Source: Chryseobacterium sp. GVT01B (lineage in GTDB: Bacteria > Bacteroidota > Bacteroidia > Flavobacteriales > Weeksellaceae). Taken from it: DNA of 64,000 nucleotides. Both the position numbers and the translations under genes were made by a program. Below, piece by piece: positions 8,811 through 17,974 of the stretch. The stretch lies in assembly GCF_019970045.1 (NCBI RefSeq), contig NZ_JAHXYI010000003.1, positions 558,001 through 622,000 on the forward strand, written 5' to 3'. The notes under the pieces are model-generated. The model did no database searches. It was not told the origin of the DNA and saw only the letters and a program-made list of their open reading frames with translations. Position 1 is the stretch's first letter. The number at the start of each line of letters is the position of its first letter.

Positions 8811-10184
8811 ATGAATTACAAAACACCTGGAGTTTACGTAGAAGAAATTGCGAAATTCCCACCATCTGTAGCGCAAGTAGAAACAGCTATTCCTGCTTTT
8901 ATCGGACACACAGATAAAGGACCAAGAAATGAACCGACAAGAATCTCTTCTATGTTGGAATACGAAACAATTTTCGGAGGAGCAAAAGATGAAAAAACAG
9001 CGTTCTCTGTTACGATTGAAGATACTGTTGTAACTGCAAAAGTAGACAACACCAAGCTAAGCCCTTATAAAATGCATTATGCTATGCAAATGTATTTTGC
9101 TAACGGTGGCGGACCTTGCTATATTGTGTCAGTAGATAACTATGAAAAGACTCCTGCCTTAGGAACAGAAACAGTTGCCGGCGGTTTATGGTTCGGGTTA
9201 AAATCATTGGAAAAAGAAGATGAGCCAACACTTATTGTTTTCCCGGATGCGGAAGTTTTAGGAGCAGATGCTTACAAACTATACAATAAAGCTTTGGATC
9301 AGGCAGAAGATTTGAAAGACAGATTTGTTATTATGGATGTTTTTGCAGATGCTGCTGCTTTCAGAGCGGGAGTAGATGCTGCAGGATTAAAATATGGAGC
9401 TGCCTATTATCCAAAATTAGAAACAGTGTTAAGCTATAGCTTTGACGATAAAGATGTTAAAATCGAAAGCTATAAAGAATTAAATGCTGCGGGAGCGCTT
9501 GTAGATGTTACAATGCCTCAAAATGAAAACAACTTAGCATGGTTGAAATCAAAAAGTTCCGCGCTGTATAATCAAGCTAAAAAGGAGATTGAATCTAAAA
9601 GAGTAGTATTGACTCCATCATCATCTATTGCCGGAATTTATGCCAAAGTAGACAGCACTTCAGGAGTATGGAAAGCACCGGCTAACTTAGCAATCAGCAA
9701 CGTACTGGCACCTGTTGTAAAAATTTCCAATGAAGTGCAGGATGGTCTTAACGTAGATGCAGTAGCAGGAAAATCAATCAACGCGATCAGAACTTTTACA
9801 GGAAAAGGAACATTAGTTTGGGGCGCAAGAACATTAGACGGGAACAGTAACGAATGGAGGTATGTACCTGTACGTCGTTTCTTCAACATGGTAGAAGAAT
9901 CTGTGAAGAAAGCAACAGAACGTTTCGTTTTTGAACCGAATACTGCCAATACATGGGTTCGTGTACAGGCCATGATCGAGAATTTCCTTGATCAGCAGTG
10001 GAGAGACGGTGCATTAGCAGGGAGCAAGCCGGAAGAAGCTTATTACGTAAGCGTTGGTTTGCACAAAACAATGTCGGCTCAGGATATCTTAGAAGGAAGA
10101 ATGATTATTGAAGTCGGAATGGCTGCAGTACGTCCTGCTGAATTTATCGTACTACGTTTTTCACACAAATTACAGGAAGCATAA
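8811..10184 (+). CDS. contractile sheath protein 3 (standard length)
   Basis: This 457-residue sheath protein is the most canonical of the three and closest in length to Afp sheath subunits. It shows TPGVYVEEIAKFPPSVAQVETAIPAFIGHT, MHYAMQMYFANGGGPCYIVSV, TLIVFPDAEVLGADAYKLYN, SALYNQAKKEIESKRVV, the INAIRTFTGKGTLVWGARTL block and the terminal FIVLRFSHKLQEA. It lacks both insertions seen in the other copies. Its 3' part is almost identical to that of sheath 2. It is probably the main sheath subunit, judging only by its compactness and by the tube genes on both sides. Confidence 0.95.
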   Translation: MNYKTPGVYVEEIAKFPPSVAQVETAIPAFIGHTDKGPRNEPTRISSMLEYETIFGGAKDEKTAFSVTIEDTVVTAKVDNTKLSPYKMHYAMQMYFANGGGPCYIVSVDNYEKTPALGTETVAGGLWFGLKSLEKEDEPTLIVFPDAEVLGADAYKLYNKALDQAEDLKDRFVIMDVFADAAAFRAGVDAAGLKYGAAYYPKLETVLSYSFDDKDVKIESYKELNAAGALVDVTMPQNENNLAWLKSKSSALYNQAKKEIESKRVVLTPSSSIAGIYAKVDSTSGVWKAPANLAISNVLAPVVKISNEVQDGLNVDAVAGKSINAIRTFTGKGTLVWGARTLDGNSNEWRYVPVRRFFNMVEESVKKATERFVFEPNTANTWVRVQAMIENFLDQQWRDGALAGSKPEEAYYVSVGLHKTMSAQDILEGRMIIEVGMAAVRPAEFIVLRFSHKLQEA

Positions 10185-10218
10185 GCTAAATTAAATAACA
10201 ACTAAAAATAAATACATT

Positions 10219-10650
10219 ATGAGTACATATCCATTAGTAAAGTTTGCCTTTGAAGTAGATTGGGGCGGAACAAAAGTAGGTTTTCAGGAAGTCAGCGGAT
10301 TAAATGTTGAAGCAGCTTTAATTGAGTACAGACACGGTGCAAGCCCTGATTTTAGTAAGATTAAAATGCCTGGAATGAAAAGTTTCAGTAACATTACTTT
10401 AAAAAGAGGAACTTTCAAAACAGATAACGAATATTTCGACTGGTTCCAGAGTATTCAGCTAAGTACAGTAGAGCGCAGATCTATCACGATCTCCCTTTTA
10501 GATGAAACAGGAGCGCCTGCAGTAACCTGGAAAGTGAAAAATGCATTCCCTCTTAAATTACAGTCAACGGATCTGAAAGCTGAAGGTAATGAGGTGGCTA
10601 TTGAAACGCTTGAAATTGCACACGAAGGATTAACTATTGAAAATAACTAA
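10219..10650 (+). CDS. inner tube protein, copy 2 (identical to copy 1)
   Basis: This 143-residue tail tube protein has the same amino-acid sequence as the protein encoded at 8355-8786. The first half of the gene is almost identical in DNA, and the second half differs at silent sites only. Two copies of one tube protein alternating with sheath copies suggest a sheath+tube unit duplicated and then homogenised. The product would build the hollow tube that carries cargo. It ends two bases before the next start, so translation of the Afp5-like tube gene may be coupled. Confidence 0.95.
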   Translation: MSTYPLVKFAFEVDWGGTKVGFQEVSGLNVEAALIEYRHGASPDFSKIKMPGMKSFSNITLKRGTFKTDNEYFDWFQSIQLSTVERRSITISLLDETGAPAVTWKVKNAFPLKLQSTDLKAEGNEVAIETLEIAHEGLTIENN

Positions 10651-10652
10651 TC

Positions 10653-11120
10653 ATGGCAGTTTTATATCCTCCAACCAGTTTCTCTTTTATTGTTAACGGG
10701 ATTTCAACAACAGAGGGTATTGACTCCAGATTTCAATCTATATCTGGTTTATCAACAGAAATTGGAACTGAAGAATATGCCGAAGGAGGCGAAAACAGGT
10801 TTACACACCAACTTCCTTTGAGGCCCAAATATCCTAATCTGGTTCTTAAGCGTGGGTTAATCGTAAGTTCCGGATTGATAAGCTGGTGCAGAAATGCGAT
10901 GGAAAACTTCCAGTTTGAACCCAGAGACCTGATCATTACTCTTTCAGGAGGAATTCAGTCTACAGCACCCTTAATGGTTTGGAATGTAGTTGGAGCATAC
11001 CCAGTAAGATGGGAAGTATCAGAATTCAACGCAGAAGAAAGCAAACTTGCTATTGAAACAATAGAACTGAAATATAGATATTTCACAATACCCTCATCGT
11101 TAGCAAGCTTAGGCTTGTAA
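10653..11120 (+). CDS. Afp5-like tube initiator/adaptor protein
   Basis: This 155-residue protein is a diverged member of the tail tube family (PPTSFSFIVNGIS...DSRFQSISGLSTEIGTEEYAEGGENRFTHQLP, then NLVLKRGLIVSSGLISWCRNAM and a final AIETIELKYRYF). Afp5-type tube proteins connect the tube to the baseplate hub and spike. Its start ATG lies two bases after the stop of the preceding tube gene. The 200 bases that follow contain a long imperfect inverted repeat before the next gene, so expression may step down here. Confidence 0.88.
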   Translation: MAVLYPPTSFSFIVNGISTTEGIDSRFQSISGLSTEIGTEEYAEGGENRFTHQLPLRPKYPNLVLKRGLIVSSGLISWCRNAMENFQFEPRDLIITLSGGIQSTAPLMVWNVVGAYPVRWEVSEFNAEESKLAIETIELKYRYFTIPSSLASLGL

Positions 11121-11130
11121 TTTCTAAATC

Positions 11131-11250
11131 AAATCTAAGCACCTGAACGTGTGTTAGTTTAAAGATAAATTTTACCCAAATCTTTTTTCATAAAAAACAA
11201 CAGATTGGTCTATAACAGAGACTGAACACACCCTTCATGTGCTTAGATTT
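11131..11250. repeat. long imperfect inverted repeat (possible attenuating stem-loop)
   Basis: The left arm is 11131-11155 and the right arm 11225-11250. AAATCTAAGCAC pairs perfectly with GTGCTTAGATTT, and after one mismatch TGAA/TTCA and GTGTGTT/AACACAC also pair, giving a stem of about 23 pairs around a 69-base loop. It lies exactly between the highly expressed sheath/tube genes and the low-copy baseplate genes. A role in reducing downstream expression or in RNA processing is inferred. Confidence 0.6.
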
Positions 11251-11322
11251 TTAAAAATAAACATGTTAAATCATTGGTTATTAGTGTTTTGAATATTAAT
11301 GATCGATTAAAAAACAAACGAA

Positions 11323-11484
11323 ATGCCAATAGAAATAAAAGAGCTTCACATTAAAATAAATGTGGACGAAAAAGCAGCAGCTGCAACGACTGCCGCATCG
11401 GTAGATGAGGCACTGCTTATGCGTGCAATCAGTGAAAGTGTAGAGCAGGCAGCAAAGATAGAACAACGTAAAAAAGAAAGATAA
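11323..11484 (+). CDS. DUF5908 family small protein (Afp6-like)
   Basis: This 53-residue frame starts at ATG 11323: MPIEIKELHIKINVDEK, an Ala-rich stretch, then a charged helix ending EQRKKER. Small DUF5908 proteins with an N-terminal IEIREL(H/V)I(K/R) strand occur at this position, between the tube and LysM genes, in eCIS loci of Bacteroidota (the Afp6 position). Its stop overlaps the next start by one base (TAATG), indicating translational coupling. Its role in the particle is not established. Confidence 0.8.
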   Translation: MPIEIKELHIKINVDEKAAAATTAASVDEALLMRAISESVEQAAKIEQRKKER

Positions 11485-12203
11485 TGAGAGGAGCAATTCA
11501 AAAACTGACTATCGGAACATACAAAGATTCTGATTATGAAAAAAGAATTCAGAATGGCGCTTTTAAAGCTTTTATTAATCCTACAGGGTATTCTGTAACC
11601 TATAAAACGGAGCTTGAACCCGGTCAGGCACCAGGAACAGCTAAAACCGATTTAAAATATGTAGCGTCGCCTTCAACTGATTTGCAATTAGAATTTCTAT
11701 TTGATGGGACAGGAGTCACAGAAGCGAATTCCGGTATTAAGCTTATCAATAAAATTAAAGGTAAGGCTTTTAAAAAGACATCTGTAAAAGATCAGGTTGA
11801 TGCTTTTTATAAGGCTACAGGCCAGGTTTCAGGTCCTATACATAAACCTTATAACGTTATTCTTAATTGGGGAGACTTTGAATTTAAAGGAGTACTGGCA
11901 GAATTTACTGTAGAATATAAATTGTTTGACAATGAAGGACAGCCTTTAAGAGCTATAGGAAAAGCAAAATTCAGTGAATCAATAAGTCCCAAGTTAGAAG
12001 CAGCAGAAAAAAAACAGAGTTCTCCCGATCTTACCCATAAAAGAACAGTACAAGCAGGAGATACACTGCCATTAATGACTGAAAGAATTTACGGAGACTC
12101 CAAATACTATCTGGAGGTAGCCAAAGTGAATAACCTTGTTAATTTCAGACAGCTAAAACCAGGACAGGAATTATTCTTTCCGCCATTAGAAAAAGTTTCA
12201 TAA
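11484..12203 (+). CDS. CIS tube/baseplate adaptor with C-terminal LysM (Afp7-like)
   Basis: This 239-residue protein has an N-terminal CIS tube-type domain (about residues 1-160: KLTIGTYKDSDYEKRIQNGAFKAFINPTGYSVTYK, then LKYVASPSTDLQLEFLFDGTGV and VILNWGDFEFKGVLAEFTVEYKLF) and a C-terminal LysM of about 50 residues (TVQAGDTLPLMTERIYGDSKYYLEVAKVNNL...LKPGQELFFPP). This matches Afp7 and phage gp53-like baseplate proteins, in which the LysM domain docks within the baseplate rather than binding murein. Its start overlaps the preceding stop by one base, and the spike gene begins two bases after its own stop. Confidence 0.9.
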   Translation: MRGAIQKLTIGTYKDSDYEKRIQNGAFKAFINPTGYSVTYKTELEPGQAPGTAKTDLKYVASPSTDLQLEFLFDGTGVTEANSGIKLINKIKGKAFKKTSVKDQVDAFYKATGQVSGPIHKPYNVILNWGDFEFKGVLAEFTVEYKLFDNEGQPLRAIGKAKFSESISPKLEAAEKKQSSPDLTHKRTVQAGDTLPLMTERIYGDSKYYLEVAKVNNLVNFRQLKPGQELFFPPLEKVS

Positions 12204-12204
12204 T

Positions 12205-13950
12205 ATGAATAATAGCGGATACATACAAACAGCAAAAAATCCAGATTTAGTCACCCATAAGGTGATGTCTGGAGGAACAGAACTGCCGGGGAAGTACGGG
12301 GTGAAAAGCATTGTCGTGGAAAAAGAAGTCAACAGAATTCCTTATGCCCGCATTGTTATTTTAGACGGAAGCGTACCGGAGCAGGATTTCAAGCTCAGTA
12401 ATGAAGATCTGTTAATTCCCGGAAAAGAAATTGAGATTACCGCCGGATACCATTCCGAAGAGGAAACCATCTTTAAAGGAGTTGTGGTAAAGCACAACAT
12501 AAAAATCAGAAACGGTTCTTCTTACCTCATCATAGAATGCAGAGATAAGGCTGTAAAAATGACCTTAGGAAGAAAAAGTAAGTACTTCTACGAAAGTACA
12601 GACAGTGATGTCATGGAAGAACTCATCAGTAATAACGGGCTTACTGCCGATGTGGAAGCTACTTCAAACTCACACAAGGAATTGGTGCAGTATCAGGCTT
12701 CTGATTGGGATTTTATGCTAACAAGAGCGCAGGCAAACGGTAAACTTTGTTTCGTTGAAGATGGAACTATTAAAATTACTAAACCTGATTTTAGTGGTGA
12801 AACTGTAGAAACAGTGGTTTATGGATCATCTGTACACGAGTTTGATGGAGAAATTGATGCCAGAGACCAGTTCAGTAAAATTACTGCCAAAACATGGAGC
12901 TATACCGATCAGGAACTGACAGAAGTGGAAGCTAAAGATCCGGCGATTAACCTCAATGGAAACCTTTCATCAGGTGATTTGGCAGATGTCTTCGGAATTG
13001 AAGACCTGCAGCTTAAACATGGTGGAAATCTTACTCAAAGTGAGCTGCAGGAATGGAGTGATGCCAAAGCAACTTTCCAGCAACTGGCTAAAACAAGAGG
13101 AAGAGTACAATTTCAGGGAATCCCGGATGCCAAACCAGGAGTTTCGTTAACACTAGAGGGAGTAGGAAACCGATTCAACGGGAAAATATACGTAACCGGT
13201 GTCCGTCATGAAATCGCCGAAGGAAACTGGCTGGTGGATGCTCAATTCGGACTTTCTCCAACATGGTTCTCAGAAACCTATGATGTAAGCGAAAAGCCAG
13301 GCGCAGGAATTATGCCTGCCATAAGCGGATTGCATGTAGGAGTAGTATCACAACTGGAATCTGATCCTGACGGAGAAGACAGAATTCTGGTACAGATTCC
13401 TATCATTAATAGCGAGGAAGAAGGAATCTGGGCACGTATTGCCACCCTGGATGCCGGTGAAAACAGAGGATCATTCTTCAGACCGGAAATCGGAGATGAG
13501 GTGATCATCGGATTTATTAATGATGATCCTAATGATGCCGTTGTACTTGGAATGTTGAACAGCAGTGCAAAACCAGCTCCTATTGTAGCTTCAGATGATA
13601 ATCACGAAAAAGGATTTGTTACCCGAAGCGAAATGAAAATGATTTTTAATGACGACAAAATTTCGTACACACTGGAAACACCAAAAGGTAAAAAAGTGAT
13701 TGTAGACGAAGATGCCGATGTCATTACAATAAAAGATGAGCATTCTAATACTCTTACCCTTAATAAAGACGGTATCAGTATGGAAAGCGGAAAAGACATT
13801 AAAATCAAAGCAAAAGGAGACATTAATATGGAAGGAACCAATATCAATGTAAAAGCAAGTGCTCAATTCAAAGCAGAAGGCAGTTCCGGCTCAGAGCTTA
13901 AATCAGGAGCAGTAACAGTAGTAAAAGGATCTCAAGTTAAAATTAATTAA
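12205..13950 (+). CDS. Vgr-family spike protein (Afp8-like)
   Basis: This 581-residue protein has VgrG architecture. The gp27-like hub covers about residues 1-360 (VEKEVNRIPYARIVILDGS, ITAGYHSEEETIFKGVVVKH, LGRKSKYF). An OB-fold gp5-like domain follows near 370-450 (HVGVVSQLESDPDGEDRILVQIPI...GIWARIATLDAGENRGSFFRPEIGDEVIIGFINDDPNDAVVLGML). The end is a short beta-helix needle (VITIKDEHSNTLTLNKDGISMESGKDIKIKAKGDINMEG). A trimer would form the central spike at the tube tip. No effector domain extends beyond the needle. It is followed two bases later by the PAAR tip gene. Confidence 0.95.
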   Translation: MNNSGYIQTAKNPDLVTHKVMSGGTELPGKYGVKSIVVEKEVNRIPYARIVILDGSVPEQDFKLSNEDLLIPGKEIEITAGYHSEEETIFKGVVVKHNIKIRNGSSYLIIECRDKAVKMTLGRKSKYFYESTDSDVMEELISNNGLTADVEATSNSHKELVQYQASDWDFMLTRAQANGKLCFVEDGTIKITKPDFSGETVETVVYGSSVHEFDGEIDARDQFSKITAKTWSYTDQELTEVEAKDPAINLNGNLSSGDLADVFGIEDLQLKHGGNLTQSELQEWSDAKATFQQLAKTRGRVQFQGIPDAKPGVSLTLEGVGNRFNGKIYVTGVRHEIAEGNWLVDAQFGLSPTWFSETYDVSEKPGAGIMPAISGLHVGVVSQLESDPDGEDRILVQIPIINSEEEGIWARIATLDAGENRGSFFRPEIGDEVIIGFINDDPNDAVVLGMLNSSAKPAPIVASDDNHEKGFVTRSEMKMIFNDDKISYTLETPKGKKVIVDEDADVITIKDEHSNTLTLNKDGISMESGKDIKIKAKGDINMEGTNINVKASAQFKAEGSSGSELKSGAVTVVKGSQVKIN

Positions 13951-13952
13951 TC

Positions 13953-14243
13953 ATGAAACCGGCAGCAAGAATTACAGATATGCATACCTGTCCTATGGTA
14001 ACGGGAAATGTTCCCCATGTAGGAGGGCCTATAATGCCGGCAGGAGAACCCACAGTGCTTATCGGCGGAATGCCTGCAGCAAGACAGGGAGACAAAGCAG
14101 TATGTACCGGGCCACCGGATACCATTGCGTCAGGATCTTCAAGTGTTTTGATAGGTGGGAAACCTGCCGCAAGAATGGGCGATTCTACCGCTCATGGAGG
14201 GGTGATAACCGCAGGGGAAGCTACTGTTTTAATAGGCGGATAA
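13953..14243 (+). CDS. PAAR-domain spike tip protein (Afp10-like)
   Basis: This 96-residue protein is made of PAAR repeats: MKPAARITDMHTCPM, MPAGEPTVLIGGMPAARQGDKAVC, and SSVLIGGKPAARMGDSTAHGGVITAGEATVLIGG. PAAR proteins cap the VgrG needle as a sharp cone binding one zinc through conserved His/Cys. His16, Cys18 and later His/Cys residues are candidates. It has no C-terminal extension, so it is not an effector-bearing PAAR. The gene follows the spike gene with a two-base gap and precedes the gp25 gene. Confidence 0.95.
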   Translation: MKPAARITDMHTCPMVTGNVPHVGGPIMPAGEPTVLIGGMPAARQGDKAVCTGPPDTIASGSSSVLIGGKPAARMGDSTAHGGVITAGEATVLIGG

Positions 14244-14399
14244 TATTGAAGGCGGCTTTTAACACAATCATAAGCTCCCCTATAGATAAGCTCCGACTAA
14301 AAGTAAAAATGTAGAACATCAATAACAAAAACGGTTAGAATAACCAAAACTCTATGCTACAGATGCAGGATGTGAACATTCAATATAACAAATTAACGT

Positions 14400-14810
14400 A
14401 TGAAAATAAATACAGATTTTTTAGGAACAGGCTGGAGTTTTCCGCCTGAGTTTAACGAAACTGAAGGAAAACTGGCCATGACCACAGATGTGGAAGACAT
14501 CAATAACAGCCTTAAGATTTTATTGTCAACACGCCCTGGCGAACGTGTCATGTTCCCAAATTACGGGTGTGACTTGCAGGATATGCTCTTTAAACCTCTG
14601 GACTTAACGCTGATTACCCAAATGAAAGGAATCGTGGAGCGTGCTATTTTATATCATGAACCCAGAATCAATATTCTAAGTATCGAAATTGATACTCAGG
14701 AAGAGCTTCAGGGAGAAGTTTTGATACAGGTTGACTACGAAGTAAGAAATACTAATACAAGAAGCAATATGGTTTTCCCTTTTTACAAAGGAGAAGCTAC
14801 CGAAATATAA
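14400..14810 (+). CDS. GPW/gp25 baseplate protein (Afp9-like)
   Basis: This 136-residue protein is in the gp25/W family: FLGTGWSFPPEFNETEGKLAMTTDVEDINNSLKILLSTRPGERVMFPNYGCDLQDMLF, followed by the family's EPR motif (YHEPRINILSIEID) near residue 88. In T4-like baseplates this protein sits in the inner baseplate and nucleates sheath polymerisation. A 156-base gap separates it from the PAAR gene, in which I see nothing coding. The Afp11-like gene follows after 89 bases. Confidence 0.94.
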   Translation: MKINTDFLGTGWSFPPEFNETEGKLAMTTDVEDINNSLKILLSTRPGERVMFPNYGCDLQDMLFKPLDLTLITQMKGIVERAILYHEPRINILSIEIDTQEELQGEVLIQVDYEVRNTNTRSNMVFPFYKGEATEI

Positions 14811-14899
14811 TGAATTACGGGATGTCTGTAGCCATTTTGAATACTACCAAACACTACAATAAGTATTGCATCTGACCATAGAAAGATAAATATAAACAA

Positions 14900-17800
14900 A
14901 TGAAAAAAACAGATACATTTTCACATTATCGTGAAGGAAAATCACAAATGCAGCGCTTTTTAGCAGAATTAGATCCTGGGAATCTTGAGTTACACGATTT
15001 CGATTTGTTTGACTGGCTATTATTCGCAAACAATTTTGCAAGTCATGTAAACTATTTTGACAAAGATGATAATACGGCACCAAAAGGAAAATGGGGAAAC
15101 TTCTTCCTAGGTGATGATGCCAACGCTATCCCACGTAGAGAAAGCGTTGAGTATAAAAGTATGAAAAAACAGGTTACAGATCTTATGTCCCAGTTTGAAC
15201 AGGATAGCAGCCTTACCCCTCATCTGACATTATTTGTCTGCTTCTTAAAATTATTGGATTTCTCAAAAAAAGCTTTCAATAATCTGACGAAAAGACACCT
15301 GGATTTCTATTATAACGAAATTCTTCAAATTGAGAAAAATGATGCCAAATCAGACAAAGTCTATGTGATCTTTGAACTCGCCAAAAAAGCGATTCAGGAA
15401 AAAATTCCGGCCGGTACATTGCTGGATGGGAATAAAGACACTGACGGAAAGAAACGAATCTACAAAACAGGTGATGAAATTATTGCCAATCAGGCAAAAG
15501 TAGTTGAGATCAAAAGTTTCTTAAATGATGCTGAAAAGAGAGAGCTGAAAATGGCTTCGGTGGCCAATTCTGCCGATGGTTTGGGAGATAAATTACCGGA
15601 AGACAGCAACTATTGGTGGCCGTTTGGATATAATTCTGATGAAACCGTTTCCAATAAATCGATTTATAAGGAACTTCCAAAAGCCAAACTGGGTTTTTCC
15701 ATAGCATCCTCATTACTTGATTTAAAAGAAGGAGAACGTACCATTACTCTTAAGATCGATTTTAATAAGAACTCAACCCAGAAATTACAGAGCCTTTCAA
15801 AAACAGAGATTAAAAATAATATCAAAGTGCTTTGCAGCGGGGAGAAAGAATGGTTATCAGGTGCTGATTTAACATGTATTAAAAACGAAGAAGAAAGATT
15901 AGAACTTTCTATTACATTACAAAAAGAGTTCCCGGCCGTTGTAAAATACAATAAAGAAGTGCTGGCAGAAACATTTCAAACCAGCTTTCCTGTGGTAAGA
16001 TTGATGATTGAAGGAGAAAAATACTACGATATGTATGAAGCTCTTTCAGAAAAATTAATAAAGAACATAGAAATAGCAGTTGATGTAAAAGGAGTAAAAT
16101 CTATTCAGCTAGAAAATGACAACGGGGCATTAAATTCAGAAAAGCCTTATTATCCTTTCACCGCACAACCTGTTAAAGGATCTAATTTTTATATCAGATG
16201 TCCTGAAATGTTTTCCAAAAAATGGCAGAATGCAGACATTACGATCAACTGGAAGAATGCTCCGGATTCTGTAAAAGATTTATACAGCGGATATGTTATT
16301 CAGCCAAATCAGAATATAAGTTTAACCGATTTTGAGGCCTTAAAAAGCTCTTCAATCGTAGGTTCTGACGCTTACTTTAAAGCAGATGTTGCCTTGCTGG
16401 ATAAAGAAATCTGGTATGAGAAGGCTAATGATATTGATGTATTCACGAAAGAAAAAGATGCGTATAAAATCCGGTTTTCTGTAAATAATGCAAGTAATAA
16501 AGCAGGAACAAGTGAGACGATCAGAGTAACACTGAACCAGTCGTCATTACAGGATGTATATCCTAAACTGTATACATTGGCATTATCAAGTAATCCGACC
16601 TTTAAAAAACTTATTCCCAATGAGCCATATATTCCTTTTGCGGAAGATATAGAGTTGAATTACAGTGCAAAAGAGAATGTATATTCTTACCTGGAAAAAG
16701 AATCTGCAGGAGAAGCTTCAAAAAATAAAGAAGTACAGCTGTACCACGAAGACGTATTCGGTCAATACGAAAAAGAAGTCGAAACCAACAGCATTGTACC
16801 GGTACACCAAAATGGAGGTGAACTGTACATCGGTCTGGAAGCAATGCCTCAGACCACAGTTTCACTATTAATTCAAATGCTGGAAGGAAGTGAAAACCCT
16901 CTGGTGGATACTTTCCTGGAAAAAGAATTTATAGAATGGCATATCCTTTCAAACAATTCATGGATGAGTTTGTCGGATTATATGCTGCAGAACGAGACCA
17001 GAAAATTCCTGGAATCAGGGATAATCAAGTTCAAAGTGCCTAAGGATGTTGACAAAAGCCACACAAGATTTACCGACGGATTAGTCTGGATCAGAGCCAA
17101 ATCACAAAGAAGCTACGATGCAGTATGCAAAATCCAGGGAATTTATACTCAGGCTGTTTTAGCAACATTCCAGAATCAGGACAATGATCTGTCTCATCTC
17201 AATAACGGATTGGAGGCAAAAACCATTGCTAAGCTGATCTCCAGAGTTCCTCAGGTAAAATCTGTCAGCCAGCCTTATAACTCGTTTGACGGGAAATACA
17301 AAGAAACAGATACCGAGTTTTACAGACGTGTGAGTGAACGATTAAGACACAAGCACAGAGCTATTACACAATGGGATTACGAACATTTGGTATTACAGGA
17401 ATTCCCGGAAGTCTTTAAGGTAAAATGTTTAAATCATACTTCTGAAACGTCCTATATGGCTCCTGGTCATGTAACCCTGATGGTGGTTCCGAATATTAAA
17501 AATAAAAATGCTTTTGACGTCTATCAGCCCAGAGTAAGCAGAGCCTCTTTGAATAAAATTCAAAACTATGTAAATGAATTAAATACAATGCATGTGACCG
17601 CTCAGGTGATTAATCCCAATTATAAAGAAGCAAAAGTAGAAACAAAGGTCAGGTTCTTTGAGCAGTATGACGAAACATTCTACATCAAACAGCTGGACGA
17701 AGATATTAAAAAATACATATCGCCATGGGCTTTTACAGACTCTGAAAATATTGATTTTAATGTAGAGTTGAATGTTAATCAATTGGTTAACTATCTGGAG

Positions 17801-17950
17801 CAGCTGCATTATGTAGATTACATTGATGATATTAAAATCCTGGTGAATAATATTCCACAAAGGAAATCTTTAATCGAAGTAGATCCAAAATCAATTCTGG
17901 TATCTGCCAAGCAGCACAATGTCACTATTACAGAACAGGTATGTATTTAA
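14900..17950 (+). CDS. large baseplate wedge protein, gp6/J-like (Afp11-like)
   Basis: This 1016-residue protein has the baseplate-J signature in its C-terminal third: LVWIRAKSQRSYDAVCKIQGIYTQAVLATFQNQ, then GLEAKTIAKLISRVPQVKSVSQPYNSFDGKYKETDTEFYRRVSERLRHKHRAITQWDYEHLVLQEFPEVFKVKCLNH, which is characteristic of eCIS Afp11 homologues. The N-terminal part is helical (LDPGNLELHDFDLFDWLLFANNF). With Afp12 it would form the wedge ring around the hub. The gene is 24 bases upstream of the Afp12-like gene, as expected for the Afp11-Afp12 pair. Confidence 0.9.
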   Translation: MKKTDTFSHYREGKSQMQRFLAELDPGNLELHDFDLFDWLLFANNFASHVNYFDKDDNTAPKGKWGNFFLGDDANAIPRRESVEYKSMKKQVTDLMSQFEQDSSLTPHLTLFVCFLKLLDFSKKAFNNLTKRHLDFYYNEILQIEKNDAKSDKVYVIFELAKKAIQEKIPAGTLLDGNKDTDGKKRIYKTGDEIIANQAKVVEIKSFLNDAEKRELKMASVANSADGLGDKLPEDSNYWWPFGYNSDETVSNKSIYKELPKAKLGFSIASSLLDLKEGERTITLKIDFNKNSTQKLQSLSKTEIKNNIKVLCSGEKEWLSGADLTCIKNEEERLELSITLQKEFPAVVKYNKEVLAETFQTSFPVVRLMIEGEKYYDMYEALSEKLIKNIEIAVDVKGVKSIQLENDNGALNSEKPYYPFTAQPVKGSNFYIRCPEMFSKKWQNADITINWKNAPDSVKDLYSGYVIQPNQNISLTDFEALKSSSIVGSDAYFKADVALLDKEIWYEKANDIDVFTKEKDAYKIRFSVNNASNKAGTSETIRVTLNQSSLQDVYPKLYTLALSSNPTFKKLIPNEPYIPFAEDIELNYSAKENVYSYLEKESAGEASKNKEVQLYHEDVFGQYEKEVETNSIVPVHQNGGELYIGLEAMPQTTVSLLIQMLEGSENPLVDTFLEKEFIEWHILSNNSWMSLSDYMLQNETRKFLESGIIKFKVPKDVDKSHTRFTDGLVWIRAKSQRSYDAVCKIQGIYTQAVLATFQNQDNDLSHLNNGLEAKTIAKLISRVPQVKSVSQPYNSFDGKYKETDTEFYRRVSERLRHKHRAITQWDYEHLVLQEFPEVFKVKCLNHTSETSYMAPGHVTLMVVPNIKNKNAFDVYQPRVSRASLNKIQNYVNELNTMHVTAQVINPNYKEAKVETKVRFFEQYDETFYIKQLDEDIKKYISPWAFTDSENIDFNVELNVNQLVNYLEQLHYVDYIDDIKILVNNIPQRKSLIEVDPKSILVSAKQHNVTITEQVCI

Positions 17951-17974
17951 TAATAAATAAGAAGAAACATAATC

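Noticed and set aside
12205..14243. Interpretation as a type VI secretion system because of the VgrG and PAAR genes
   Set aside because: No TssJLM membrane complex, TssB/C pair or ClpV is present. The sheath is of the single-chain phage/eCIS type and baseplate genes are Afp-like.
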